Shown: piece after piece, positions 1-7,188 of the stretch
Numbering within the stretch: position 1 is the stretch's first letter
Layout: each line of letters starts with the position of its first letter
Source of the DNA: Roseomonas elaeocarpi
GTDB taxonomy: Bacteria; Pseudomonadota; Alphaproteobacteria; Acetobacterales; Acetobacteraceae
DNA length: 64,000 nt
Reading direction: 5' to 3'
NCBI RefSeq assembly: GCF_042433915.1
Contig: NZ_JBHLUN010000005.1
Coordinates: 543,540-607,539, forward strand
Notes under the pieces: generated by a model
Told to the model about the DNA's origin: nothing
Database searches by the model: none
Seen by the model: only the letters and a program-made list of their open reading frames with translations
Made by a program: the position numbers and the translations under genes

Positions 1-341
1 GTCATGGCGGGCTCGTGACTCCAGGTTCTACCATTCAAGCTTGGAACGCTCTGGTGGATGCACCATTTTCTCGCCAATGCCCGTGGCTGCATAGCTAGAG
101 CCTCGAAGCTGGCGTGCAGACGGGCGCGGGGCAGCCGCGTCGCAGTGTTTGCCTCAACGCCGACCGTGAAGGCGCGACTGGCAACATGGTTGCGCGGCGT
201 GAGCATGGCGGCAGCCGCCGTCGTTGCTGAGGCAGGTTGTGCCGCGCTCGTCTCGACACTTGAAGAGCCATTCAGGTGAGAATATAACTTGGCAAATGGT
301 TGCGAGCGATTCTCATCCGGGTCGCAGCATAGGAGTATCCG
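1..341. other. left-edge region without a recognised gene; contains a Fur-like inverted repeat
   Basis: I see no convincing gene in this stretch. An open frame at 58-279 lacks a ribosome binding site and resembles nothing I know. Just before the gene at 342 there are two perfect inverted heptamers, TGAGAAT at 277-283 and ATTCTCA at 309-315. They are the half-sites of Fur-type iron boxes, but 25 nt apart instead of adjacent. The second lies in TGCGAGCGATTCTCA (301-315), which by itself is a partial palindrome. This could be an operator or chance. Confidence 0.4.
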
Positions 342-581
342 ATGGGCAACGACTTCAGCCACATCACCCGCAATTGCGAGCGTGCCGTGGTGACGGCCTA
401 TCGGGAGCTGCGGATCGGCGGCAGCGACGACCTGTCCTCGTTCCGCGCCTGCACGACGCTGTACCGCATCCATCACCCGGAAGCCTCGGTGAGCGAGGCG
501 CAGCGTCTCGTGGCGGAGTGGGTGGACCATCACCTCGTGCGTGGCGAGAAGGGCCCGACCAGCGGCTGCGAGTGTGACTGA
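342..581 (+). CDS. small hypothetical protein, 79 aa
   Basis: Unrecognised small soluble protein. The ATG at 342 has a good ribosome binding site (AGGAG at 330-334), which supports a real gene. The product has no signal peptide or membrane segment, is mixed-charge and probably helical, and ends with the cysteine-containing tail CECD. A Fur-like inverted repeat sits upstream (277-315), so iron or metal control is conceivable but unproven. It stands alone, 84 bp before the next plus-strand gene. No function is proposed. Confidence 0.6.
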   Translation: MGNDFSHITRNCERAVVTAYRELRIGGSDDLSSFRACTTLYRIHHPEASVSEAQRLVAEWVDHHLVRGEKGPTSGCECD

Positions 582-664
582 CGCGATCTGCGGTGGCTGA
601 GGGTGGCGGCCGGAACGCGCCGCCTCGAAACCGCCGCCTTTGCCGGGCGTAATCTCCGGCAGCC

Positions 665-1300
665 ATGATGCGATTTAAATCTCTCGTTTCCTCCACGGCC
701 CTGTCGCTGATCCTCGCCGCGGCAGCGTCGCAGACGGCTTCCGCGCAGTCGGCCTCGGGCAGCAGCCACGTCCTGCAGCGCTCCGGCTCCTGGACCACCT
801 CCTACAACAGCGTCGCTTCGGGCGGCGGCCAGTGCGTGATCGCCCGGCAGCTGCTCGGCCGCGGCTTCCTGGTGCGCGGCGCGCCGGACGGGACCCCTGC
901 CAGGGTGCAGATCTTTCGCGACAGCTGGCGGGTGCCGCCCAATGTCAGCATGAACGTCGCCTTCGACGTCGACGGCCGCACGCAGTGGATCGGCCAGTTC
1001 GCCGCACCTCCACCCGACCGCGACCTGTCCGGCCGCAACCGCGAAACGGTGATCGAGGCCGAGTTCCCCAACTCCGAGACGGCGGTGCGCTTCCTGTCCG
1101 GCTTCGCGGGCGGGCGGTTGATGACGATCCGCTTCCTGGATGGCAACGAGGGCACCTGGCGCGCGCCGCTCGACGGGTCCAGCCGGGCCGTCACCGCCTA
1201 CGGCGACTGCCTGCGCGCCTCGGGCGGCACGCAGCCCTTCAGCGCGCCGGCGGCCAGCGCCACCGGCGCGACGCAGCCCTTCAACGCGCCGGCGAACTGA
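665..1300 (+). CDS. secreted hypothetical protein (possibly IalB-like fold)
   Basis: A 211-aa exported protein. Residues 1-27 form a classical signal peptide ending in ASA/AQ. The mature part has two widely spaced cysteines (in GQCVIARQ and GDCLRAS) that could form a disulfide. Alternating hydrophobic strands followed by a late GDC loosely resemble the invasion-associated locus B (IalB) family; I offer that only as a possibility. The C-terminus carries an imperfect repeat, TQPFSAPA and TQPFNAPA. Its 3' end overlaps the convergent racemase gene by 20 bp. Confidence 0.65.
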   Translation: MMRFKSLVSSTALSLILAAAASQTASAQSASGSSHVLQRSGSWTTSYNSVASGGGQCVIARQLLGRGFLVRGAPDGTPARVQIFRDSWRVPPNVSMNVAFDVDGRTQWIGQFAAPPPDRDLSGRNRETVIEAEFPNSETAVRFLSGFAGGRLMTIRFLDGNEGTWRAPLDGSSRAVTAYGDCLRASGGTQPFSAPAASATGATQPFNAPAN

Positions 1301-2000
1301 GCTCCGCCGGGCTGCGCCCGGACCAGCGGATCGAGGCCCGGGCCAGGGCATCGATCGTGTCCACCACGGGGAAGGGCAGCGTCGGTCCCGCCGCGATGCC
1401 CAGCGGAATCTCGGTGCAGCCCAGCACCACCGCCGCGGCGCCGCGGCGGATCAGCCGGGCCGCGGCCTCGGCCAGCGGCGCGTAGGCCTCGGCCACGCGG
1501 TTGCTCTTCACCAGCGCGATCCCCGGCGTCACCAGTTCCGCCATCTCCCCTGCCTCGGGCGTGATCACCGCGTGTCCGAGGGCGCCGAAGCGTTCCTGGT
1601 ACAATCCCATGGCCAAGGTCGCGGCGGTTCCCATGACGCCTACTGTCGCGCCCTCGAGCGACTGGCGCCGGAGGTCCTCGGCCGCCGAGTCGACGATGTG
1701 CAGGATCGGCAGGCTCGTGGCCGCCTGCATCTGGTCGAACCACCCGTGGGCGGTGTTGCAGGGAATGGCGATGGCCCGGCAGCCGGCGGCTTCGAGCCCG
1801 CGCAACCCGTGCAGCAGGGCGGGCAGGGGGTCCTCGCCGCCGCGCAGCCGTGCCTCGGTGCGGTCCGGCACCGTGGGATCGGACCAGAGCACGGCGGGGA
1901 TGTGATCCTGATCCCGCTCAGCCGGTGTCAGCAGCGTCAGCCGCAGCAGGAACTGCGCCCCGGCCAAGGGCCCCATGCCGCCCAGGATCCCCAACATCAT
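1281..2000 (-). CDS. aspartate/glutamate racemase family protein
   Basis: Cofactor-independent amino acid racemase of the Asp/Glu/hydantoin racemase superfamily, probably cytoplasmic. The 239-aa product has the N-terminal signature MMLGILGGMGPLAG and the two catalytic cysteines in their usual contexts, IPCNTAH (C81) and VLGCTEI (C195). Two adjacent ATGs lie at 2000 and 1997; the frame is open upstream, but homology begins at MMLGIL. It follows the YdcF-like gene on the same strand after 83 bp. The fold suggests aspartate racemase; the sequence cannot decide between aspartate, glutamate or another substrate. Confidence 0.85.
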   Translation of the reverse strand: MMLGILGGMGPLAGAQFLLRLTLLTPAERDQDHIPAVLWSDPTVPDRTEARLRGGEDPLPALLHGLRGLEAAGCRAIAIPCNTAHGWFDQMQAATSLPILHIVDSAAEDLRRQSLEGATVGVMGTAATLAMGLYQERFGALGHAVITPEAGEMAELVTPGIALVKSNRVAEAYAPLAEAAARLIRRGAAAVVLGCTEIPLGIAAGPTLPFPVVDTIDALARASIRWSGRSPAELSSPAR

Positions 2001-2083
2001 CCCTACTCCGCCATGATCCGCTCGCCTCGAAGCACAATGCCGGGCGGCGTGGAAGGGCCAGGCCGTGCGGAGGGGGCTCTCGT

Positions 2084-2581
2084 TCAGCCGGGACGCGGAC
2101 CAGCCGCGTCTCCGGGCTCCGCAACCTGGCCGCGGAGGCGGTGCCAGGCGGCGAGAAGGGCGTCGTAGGGCAGGGCGGGCGCTTCCCGCAGACGCCAGCG
2201 CCATTCCGGGAAGCCGGCGCCGGTCCGGGGCGAGGGGCCGGCGCGCGCCGCGACGCCGAGCAGCCGCAACACCGTGACGCAGCGAGGGAGGTGATAGCCG
2301 GACGACACCGCGTAGATAGGCCCCGCCCAGCGGCGCAGCAGCCGTGCCACCGCGCGCGCCGAGGAGAGGGTGTCCGTGCCGGTCGGCTCTTCCAGGATGG
2401 CGTCGCGCCCGACGCCGTGGCCCGCCAGGAGCTCGGCCATGACGCTGGCCTCCGTCGGCCCATGCCGCCCTCGTGCCCCGGTCGGCACGAAGAGCGGGGG
2501 TGGCGCGAGTCGCTTTCCGAACTGCGCCGCCGCCTCAACCCGGCGGCGCAGCGTCTGGCTGGGCGATCCGTCCGGCCGCAC
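2084..2581 (-). CDS. YdcF-like (DUF218) family protein, start uncertain
   Basis: Member of the DUF218/YdcF family, often linked to envelope or cofactor biology but without a settled general activity. Family motifs are RPDGSPSQTLRRRV near the start, a central region with ASVMAELL and EEPTGTD, and SSGYHLPR. The first normal start codon is the GTG at 2581, but the conserved first beta strand (AAIVIFGAA) is encoded in frame just upstream (to about 2608). The only candidate that would include it is a CTG at 2641-2639, overlapping the stop codon of the preceding gene as CTGA. The true protein is therefore probably about 20 residues longer, made by translational coupling or a non-standard start. Confidence 0.75.
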   Translation of the reverse strand: MRPDGSPSQTLRRRVEAAAQFGKRLAPPPLFVPTGARGRHGPTEASVMAELLAGHGVGRDAILEEPTGTDTLSSARAVARLLRRWAGPIYAVSSGYHLPRCVTVLRLLGVAARAGPSPRTGAGFPEWRWRLREAPALPYDALLAAWHRLRGQVAEPGDAAGPRPG

Positions 2582-2637
2582 CGCTGCGCCGAAGATGACG
2601 ATGGCGGCGCGGGAGCGCGGGCTCGGCCGGCGCCTGG

Positions 2638-3033
2638 TCAGTGCTCGTGCCCGCCGGCCTTGATCAGCAGGTCCTTCACGCGATCGGCCGAGGACGGGGT
2701 GACCTCGACATGCAGCATCGCCTCGCCACCATCGGTGTCCAGCTGGGCGCGGCTGTCCTCGACCTCGCCGGCGCGGACTGCCTGCTCCATCGCCAGCTTG
2801 GCGGTTTCGCGATCGGGAAAGCCGAAGCTCAGCCGCAGGCCATCCGGCAGCGGCTCCTGGTTATGGTGGGTCAGCATCTCGCTGGGCGGCGCCGCGCGCG
2901 CGCCGGCGGTGTCGTTGGTTCCCACCGGGTCGCTGGCGGGAAAGGTGTCCATGACCGACTTTTCGACATGCTGGTCCGGCGTCTTGACCTTCGGCGCCAG
3001 GAGGTTCTGGTCGGTGGTGTCGTCTGCGGGCAT
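2638..3033 (-). CDS. hypothetical protein, 131 aa
   Basis: Unrecognised soluble protein. The N-terminal third is polar with the motif SVMDTFPASDPVGTND; PASDP motifs of this kind recur in small alphaproteobacterial proteins of unknown role. The C-terminal half (about residues 65-131) alternates strands and helices like a small alpha/beta domain (LRLSFGFPDRETAKLAMEQA, then MLHVEVTPSSADRVKDLL) and ends in GGHEH. An ATG at 3033 follows a plausible GGAG. It is the first gene of a minus-strand set with the YdcF-like and racemase genes. Confidence 0.65.
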   Translation of the reverse strand: MPADDTTDQNLLAPKVKTPDQHVEKSVMDTFPASDPVGTNDTAGARAAPPSEMLTHHNQEPLPDGLRLSFGFPDRETAKLAMEQAVRAGEVEDSRAQLDTDGGEAMLHVEVTPSSADRVKDLLIKAGGHEH

Positions 3034-3309
3034 TGCCTTGCTCCTCCAACGTTGTCTCGTGACGGGTGCCGGATCGCTCCAACCCTGTCGCTCATAGGAG
3101 CAACGACGCTGACGGCCAGAGGTTCAGCCTCGCCGTGCAGTCACGTGCCGGTGGTGGACAGCGCGCGCCCAGGCGTTATGGAATGCGCCGCCCCCTTTCA
3201 GAGGCCGCCCGTCCCGGAATCCATGCCGGCGCAGGAAGCGCGCCCGGCGGTGGGCGGGAAGAGCGCGGGCGGCGTGACGGCGTCGGGCCGGTGGTCCGGC
3301 GGAGCGGGG

Positions 3310-4257
3310 GTGGTTCCTTTGATCATACTGGTGAAATCGGGTGGCGAGGAAAGCCTGCCCGGCTGGCGCGAGGACTTCCGCGCCGTGGACCCGCGCCTCG
3401 ACGTCCGCTGGTGGGACGACCCCACCGTGGCGGCGGAGGATGTCCACTACGTCCTGGTCTGGGACCCGGAGCACGGGCGGCTGAAGAACTACCCCAACCT
3501 TCGCGTGATCTTCTCTTCCGCGGCCGGGGTGGACAACATCGTGGGCGACCCCGAATGGCCCGCCCACCTGCCGCTGGTCCGCATGGGCGGCACCGAGACC
3601 GCGCGGCGCATGGCCGAGTTCGTGAGCTGGTGCTGCCTGTCCCTCCTGCGCGGCGCGCGCCGGATGGCGCTGGGACAGGAACAGGCGCACTGGGACCACT
3701 TCCAGACGTCCAGTACCGCCCCGGAACGTCGGGTCGGCATCATGGGCATGGGCAATCTCGGCGCCGCCACGGCCCGGATGCTGGGCGCCATCGGCTTTCC
3801 GGTTTCGGGCTGGTCGCGGTCGCGCAAGGAGGTCCCGGGCGTGCGCTCCTTCGCGGGCGCGGAGGAGATGGATGCCTTCCTGCAGGAAACCGACATCCTG
3901 GTGTGCCTGCTTCCTTCCACGCCCGAGACCGTGGGCATCATCAACCGAGACCTGCTCAACCGGATGCCGCGCGGCGCCCAGGTCGTGAATGTCGGGCGCG
4001 GCAGCCACCTGGTGATGGACGACCTGCTGGCGGCGCTCGACGACGGGCAGATCGACAGCGCCGTGCTGGACGTCTTCGAGCGCGAGCCTCTGCCGGACAA
4101 CCATCCGCTGTGGCGCCACCCCAAGATCACGGTCACGCCGCACCTGGCCTCGCTGGCCAGCCGGCGGGAACGCGTGCGCTACGTCGCCGAGGCGATCGCG
4201 TCGCACGAAGGCGGCGGCACGTTGCCTAACCTGTTCGACGCCAAGCGAGGCTACTGA
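3310..4257 (+). CDS. D-2-hydroxyacid dehydrogenase, GhrA-type (glyoxylate/hydroxypyruvate reductase family)
   Basis: NAD(P)H-dependent 2-hydroxyacid dehydrogenase, 315 aa, closest in layout to GhrA. Visible features are the Rossmann motif GIMGMGNLGAA (residues 143-153) and the catalytic triad Arg230 (NVGRGS), Glu259 (FEREP) and His278 (TPHLAS). I chose the GTG at 3310 because GGAG lies at 3301-3304 and family alignment begins at about LIILVKSG; the frame is open further upstream but that part looks non-coding. The class II aldolase gene starts only 5 bp downstream. The pair suggests breakdown of a sugar acid or glycolaldehyde-type compound, which is inference. Confidence 0.85.
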   Translation: MVPLIILVKSGGEESLPGWREDFRAVDPRLDVRWWDDPTVAAEDVHYVLVWDPEHGRLKNYPNLRVIFSSAAGVDNIVGDPEWPAHLPLVRMGGTETARRMAEFVSWCCLSLLRGARRMALGQEQAHWDHFQTSSTAPERRVGIMGMGNLGAATARMLGAIGFPVSGWSRSRKEVPGVRSFAGAEEMDAFLQETDILVCLLPSTPETVGIINRDLLNRMPRGAQVVNVGRGSHLVMDDLLAALDDGQIDSAVLDVFEREPLPDNHPLWRHPKITVTPHLASLASRRERVRYVAEAIASHEGGGTLPNLFDAKRGY

Positions 4258-4262
4258 GATCC

Positions 4263-5039
4263 ATGGCGCTTCCCACCCCACCCGTCAAACCCGATCCGAA
4301 CCACCAGTCCACCGAGCGTGAGCTGCGCGAAGACCTGGCCGCGGCCTATCGCCTCATCGCGCTGCACGGCATGACCGACACGGTCTACACCCACCTTTCG
4401 GTGCGCGTTCCGGGGCCCGGCGGCAGCCACCTCTTCCTGGTGAACCCTTACGGCCTGCTGTTCGAGGAGATCACGGCCTCCTCGCTCGTGCTGGTGGATG
4501 CGGCGGGTGAGCCTGCGCAGCCTACCGCCTGGCCGGTAAACCCGGCCGGCTTCGTGATCCACTCGGCGCTGCACCTGGGCAACCCGCGGGCACAGTGCGT
4601 GATGCACACGCACACGCTGGCTGGCATGACCGTGGCGGCGCTGGAGGGCGGCCTGCTGCCGGTCAACCAGATCAGCACCGAGTTCCACGGCCGGGTCGCC
4701 ACCCACGACTACGAGGGCGTGGCCGACGACGACAACCTCAGCGAGCGCGAGCGGCTGGTGCGCGACATGGGTGACCGGCCCTGCATGATCCTGCGCAACC
4801 ACGGGCTGCTCACCGCCGGCCGCACCGTCGCCGAGGCCTTTTACTGGATGTACTACCTGGAGCAGGCCTGCCGCATCCAGGTGGCGGCGCTGAGCACCGG
4901 CGCCACCCTGTCGCTGCCGCCACCCGAGGTGGTGGAGCGCGCCCGGGCCCAGTCTCCCGACAGCCCGACCCAGGGCTGGCTGCTGTGGCAGGCCATGCGC
5001 CGCAAGCTCGACCGTGAACAGCCGGACTATCGGGACTGA
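4263..5039 (+). CDS. class II aldolase/adducin family protein
   Basis: Zinc-dependent class II aldolase/adducin head domain, 258 aa, a typical length for the unfused family. The metal-binding histidines are in MHTHT (H115, H117) with a third in RNHGLLT. The domain starts around residue 20 with the helix LREDLAAAYRLIALHGM and the TDTVYTHLSVRV strand. Relatives include fuculose-phosphate aldolase and sugar-acid epimerases or decarboxylases, so the exact substrate is unknown. It is tightly linked to the upstream dehydrogenase (5-bp gap), and the two probably act on the same carbon source. Confidence 0.88.
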   Translation: MALPTPPVKPDPNHQSTERELREDLAAAYRLIALHGMTDTVYTHLSVRVPGPGGSHLFLVNPYGLLFEEITASSLVLVDAAGEPAQPTAWPVNPAGFVIHSALHLGNPRAQCVMHTHTLAGMTVAALEGGLLPVNQISTEFHGRVATHDYEGVADDDNLSERERLVRDMGDRPCMILRNHGLLTAGRTVAEAFYWMYYLEQACRIQVAALSTGATLSLPPPEVVERARAQSPDSPTQGWLLWQAMRRKLDREQPDYRD

Positions 5040-5612
5040 AGCGCCTGCCGGGAGGGCAGGGTCGTGCCCGCCCGGCGGCGCATTGCCGAACGGCAGCGTG
5101 TTCTTTTCTGCGGAACCTGTCTGCCGGTTAATTCCGCGCCCGGTCACAACGCAAAAAGCGTTTGATCCTCGATCATACCAAACGATTATCCGTGCTGCGT
5201 GACAGCCTTTTTCCCATGCCCCAGAACAGCGAAAGTTTCGGGGCCGATGCTTTTCTGGCGATCCGGGCACACAAGGCTCGCGCCCACCTTCCGGAGGAAT
5301 ATGGATGATAATCCATTAATTCCAAATTCGCAATGACAAGGCTATTACTCTATATGCTACATGAATTGATGTATAAGACCTAAGTCTTTGTGGCGGCGGC
5401 GAAATCTGGTATCCACCATTTCCGCCCGGTGCTCGACCCGTCCAATTTCCGCTCAGACACTGACGGTTACATGCGCCGCGGAATTGGCGCGGAAGTGTAA
5501 AGACTTTTTTGGGTCGGAGCTATTACGATCCAGCACGGCAAGGCTGCATGACTTGCCTTTGCCAGAACCTGCAAGGTTGGGCAGTTGCTTCCGCAACTCG
5601 CGAGGTGCCGCC
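5040..5612. other. 573-bp AT-richer gap upstream of the nuoM-like gene
   Basis: No convincing protein gene. Composition drops markedly compared with the flanks, most clearly at 5290-5390. A 12-codon open frame (ATG 5301 to TGA 5336) has GGAGG at 5293-5297 immediately before it and could be a leader peptide, though its spacing is short. A short inverted repeat TGATC-ctc-GATCA lies near 5162-5176, and a T-run near 5502-5507 follows a weak GCGCC/GGCGC hairpin. The stretch may be a long promoter and leader for the next gene, a small RNA locus or a relic of transfer. Confidence 0.4.
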
Positions 5613-7085
5613 ATGGACATAACGGATTTTCCGCTCTTATCGCTGATGACTTTTCTGCCGCTGATCGGTGCGGCAGGTATTTTCTTTCTGCGCGGAGAAG
5701 GAGAGCAGCTCCGATCCAAGATCCGGGTGATGGCACTCTCCACGAGCCTCGTGGTCCTGGCCCTGTCCTCGATCCTCTGGTTCGGCTTCGACAAGTCGCT
5801 CGGGGGCTACCAGTTCGAGGAACACACCCGCTGGATGCCGCAGATCGGCCTGACCTACCACATGGGCGTGGACGGTATCTCGGTGCTGTTCGTGGTGCTG
5901 ACGGCCTTCCTGACGCCGGTGTGCATCCTGGCCTCGTGGAACTCCGTCCAGAGCCGCCTGCGCGAGTACATGATCGCCTTCCTGCTGCTGGAGATGATCA
6001 TGATCGGCGTCTTCGCGGCGCTGGACCTCATGCTGTTCTACGTGTTCTTCGAGGCGGCGCTGATCCCGGCCTTCCTGATCATCGGGATCTGGGGCGGGCA
6101 GCGTCGGGTCCAGGCGGCCTTCAAGCTGTTCCTTTACACGCTGGCCGGCGCGGTGCTGATGCTGCTGGCGGTTCTGGCGCTGTGGCTCGAAGCCGGCACC
6201 ACCGACCTGCCGGCGCTGCAGCAGCTGCAGCTGCCCCATGCGACGCAGATCTGGATGTTCCTGGCCTTCTTCGCCGCCTTCGCCGTGAAGATGCCGATGT
6301 GGCCCATCCACACCTGGCAGCCTGACGCCTATGCCGAGGCGCCCACCGCCGGCTCCATCATGCTGGGCGGCGTCATGGTCAACATGGGCTCCTACGGCTT
6401 CCTGCGCTTCACCATCCCGCTGCTGCCCGACGCGACGCAGACCTTCACGCCCTACGTGCTCACCCTGGCCGTGATCGCGGTGGTGTATACGAGCCTGATC
6501 GCCCTGACCCAGCAGGACATGAAGAAGGTCGTCGCCTATTCCTCGATCGCCCATATGGGCATCGCGACCATCGGCATCTTCTCCAACAACCTCCAGGGCG
6601 TGTCGGGCGCGCTGCTGCAGATGCTGGCGCACGGCATCGTTTCGGGCGCCACCTTCCTGTGCATCGGCGTGCTGCAGGACCGGATGAACACCCGCCAGAT
6701 CGGCGACTTCGGCGGCCTGGCCAAGGTGATGCCGGCCTTCTCCGTGGTGGCCATGATCTTCACCATGGCGACCATGGCCCTTCCGGGCACCGCCTCCTTC
6801 CCGGGTGAGTTCCTGGTGATCGTGGGCGCCTGGAAGCTGAGCCCCTGGGTGGCCCTGGGCGCGGCGAGCAGCATGGTGCTCGGTGCCGCCTACATGCTGC
6901 GCCTGTACCGCCTGGTGGTGTTCAGCCGCATCACGCGTGACGAGGTGAGGGGCCTGCTGGACCTTTCGGTCCGCGAGCGCCTGATGTTCGTGCCGCTCGT
7001 ACTGGTGACGATCTGGATGGGCCTGCACCCGGCCTCGTTCCTGCAGTTCTTCCAGGCCAGCATCCCGGGCATCCTGCAGCCCTGA
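5613..7085 (+). CDS. nuoM: orphan NADH-quinone oxidoreductase subunit M (NuoM)-like antiporter subunit
   Basis: Inner-membrane protein of the NuoM/Mrp-antiporter family, 490 aa with about 14 membrane segments. In complex I, NuoM is a proton-pumping subunit. Conserved here are the channel glutamate Glu147 (FFEAALIPA), Lys226 (AVKMPMWP), and histidines in SIAHMG and QMLAHG. Two normally conserved sites differ: the position equivalent to E. coli Lys265 is Asn257 (GGVMVNMGS), and the usual PDAH is PDAY (Tyr240). The ATG at 5613 follows GAGG at 5602-5605. No other nuo gene is nearby, so it is either a paralogue of a nuo operon copy elsewhere or part of another ion-translocating complex. The symbol reflects family, not proven role. 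Confidence 0.85.
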   Translation: MDITDFPLLSLMTFLPLIGAAGIFFLRGEGEQLRSKIRVMALSTSLVVLALSSILWFGFDKSLGGYQFEEHTRWMPQIGLTYHMGVDGISVLFVVLTAFLTPVCILASWNSVQSRLREYMIAFLLLEMIMIGVFAALDLMLFYVFFEAALIPAFLIIGIWGGQRRVQAAFKLFLYTLAGAVLMLLAVLALWLEAGTTDLPALQQLQLPHATQIWMFLAFFAAFAVKMPMWPIHTWQPDAYAEAPTAGSIMLGGVMVNMGSYGFLRFTIPLLPDATQTFTPYVLTLAVIAVVYTSLIALTQQDMKKVVAYSSIAHMGIATIGIFSNNLQGVSGALLQMLAHGIVSGATFLCIGVLQDRMNTRQIGDFGGLAKVMPAFSVVAMIFTMATMALPGTASFPGEFLVIVGAWKLSPWVALGAASSMVLGAAYMLRLYRLVVFSRITRDEVRGLLDLSVRERLMFVPLVLVTIWMGLHPASFLQFFQASIPGILQP

Positions 7086-7094
7086 GGCCCTGGT

Positions 7095-7129
7095 CGGGCC
7101 CCCGCCGCCCGTCCATGGGCGGGGGCCCG
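7095..7129 (+). terminator. hairpin terminator after the nuoM-like gene
   Basis: Perfect 12-bp GC stem CGGGCCCCCGCC (7095-7106) and GGCGGGGGCCCG (7118-7129), ten bases after the nuoM-like stop codon. There is no T-run, so it is either a weak intrinsic terminator or a 3' stabilising hairpin. Confidence 0.55.
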
Positions 7130-7188
7130 GCTCTCAACTCCCGCACGGCCGGGACGTTGAAGGGGAGACTCCAGGAGCCTCCCCCCGA

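Noticed and set aside
58..279. A 73-codon frame at the left edge as a gene
   Set aside because: No ribosome binding site, unusual codon use and no recognisable protein.
5637..7028. A 463-codon antisense frame opposite the nuoM-like gene
   Set aside because: Its translation is His/Gln/Arg-rich without motifs, as expected from the complement of hydrophobic codons; nuoM on the plus strand is clear.
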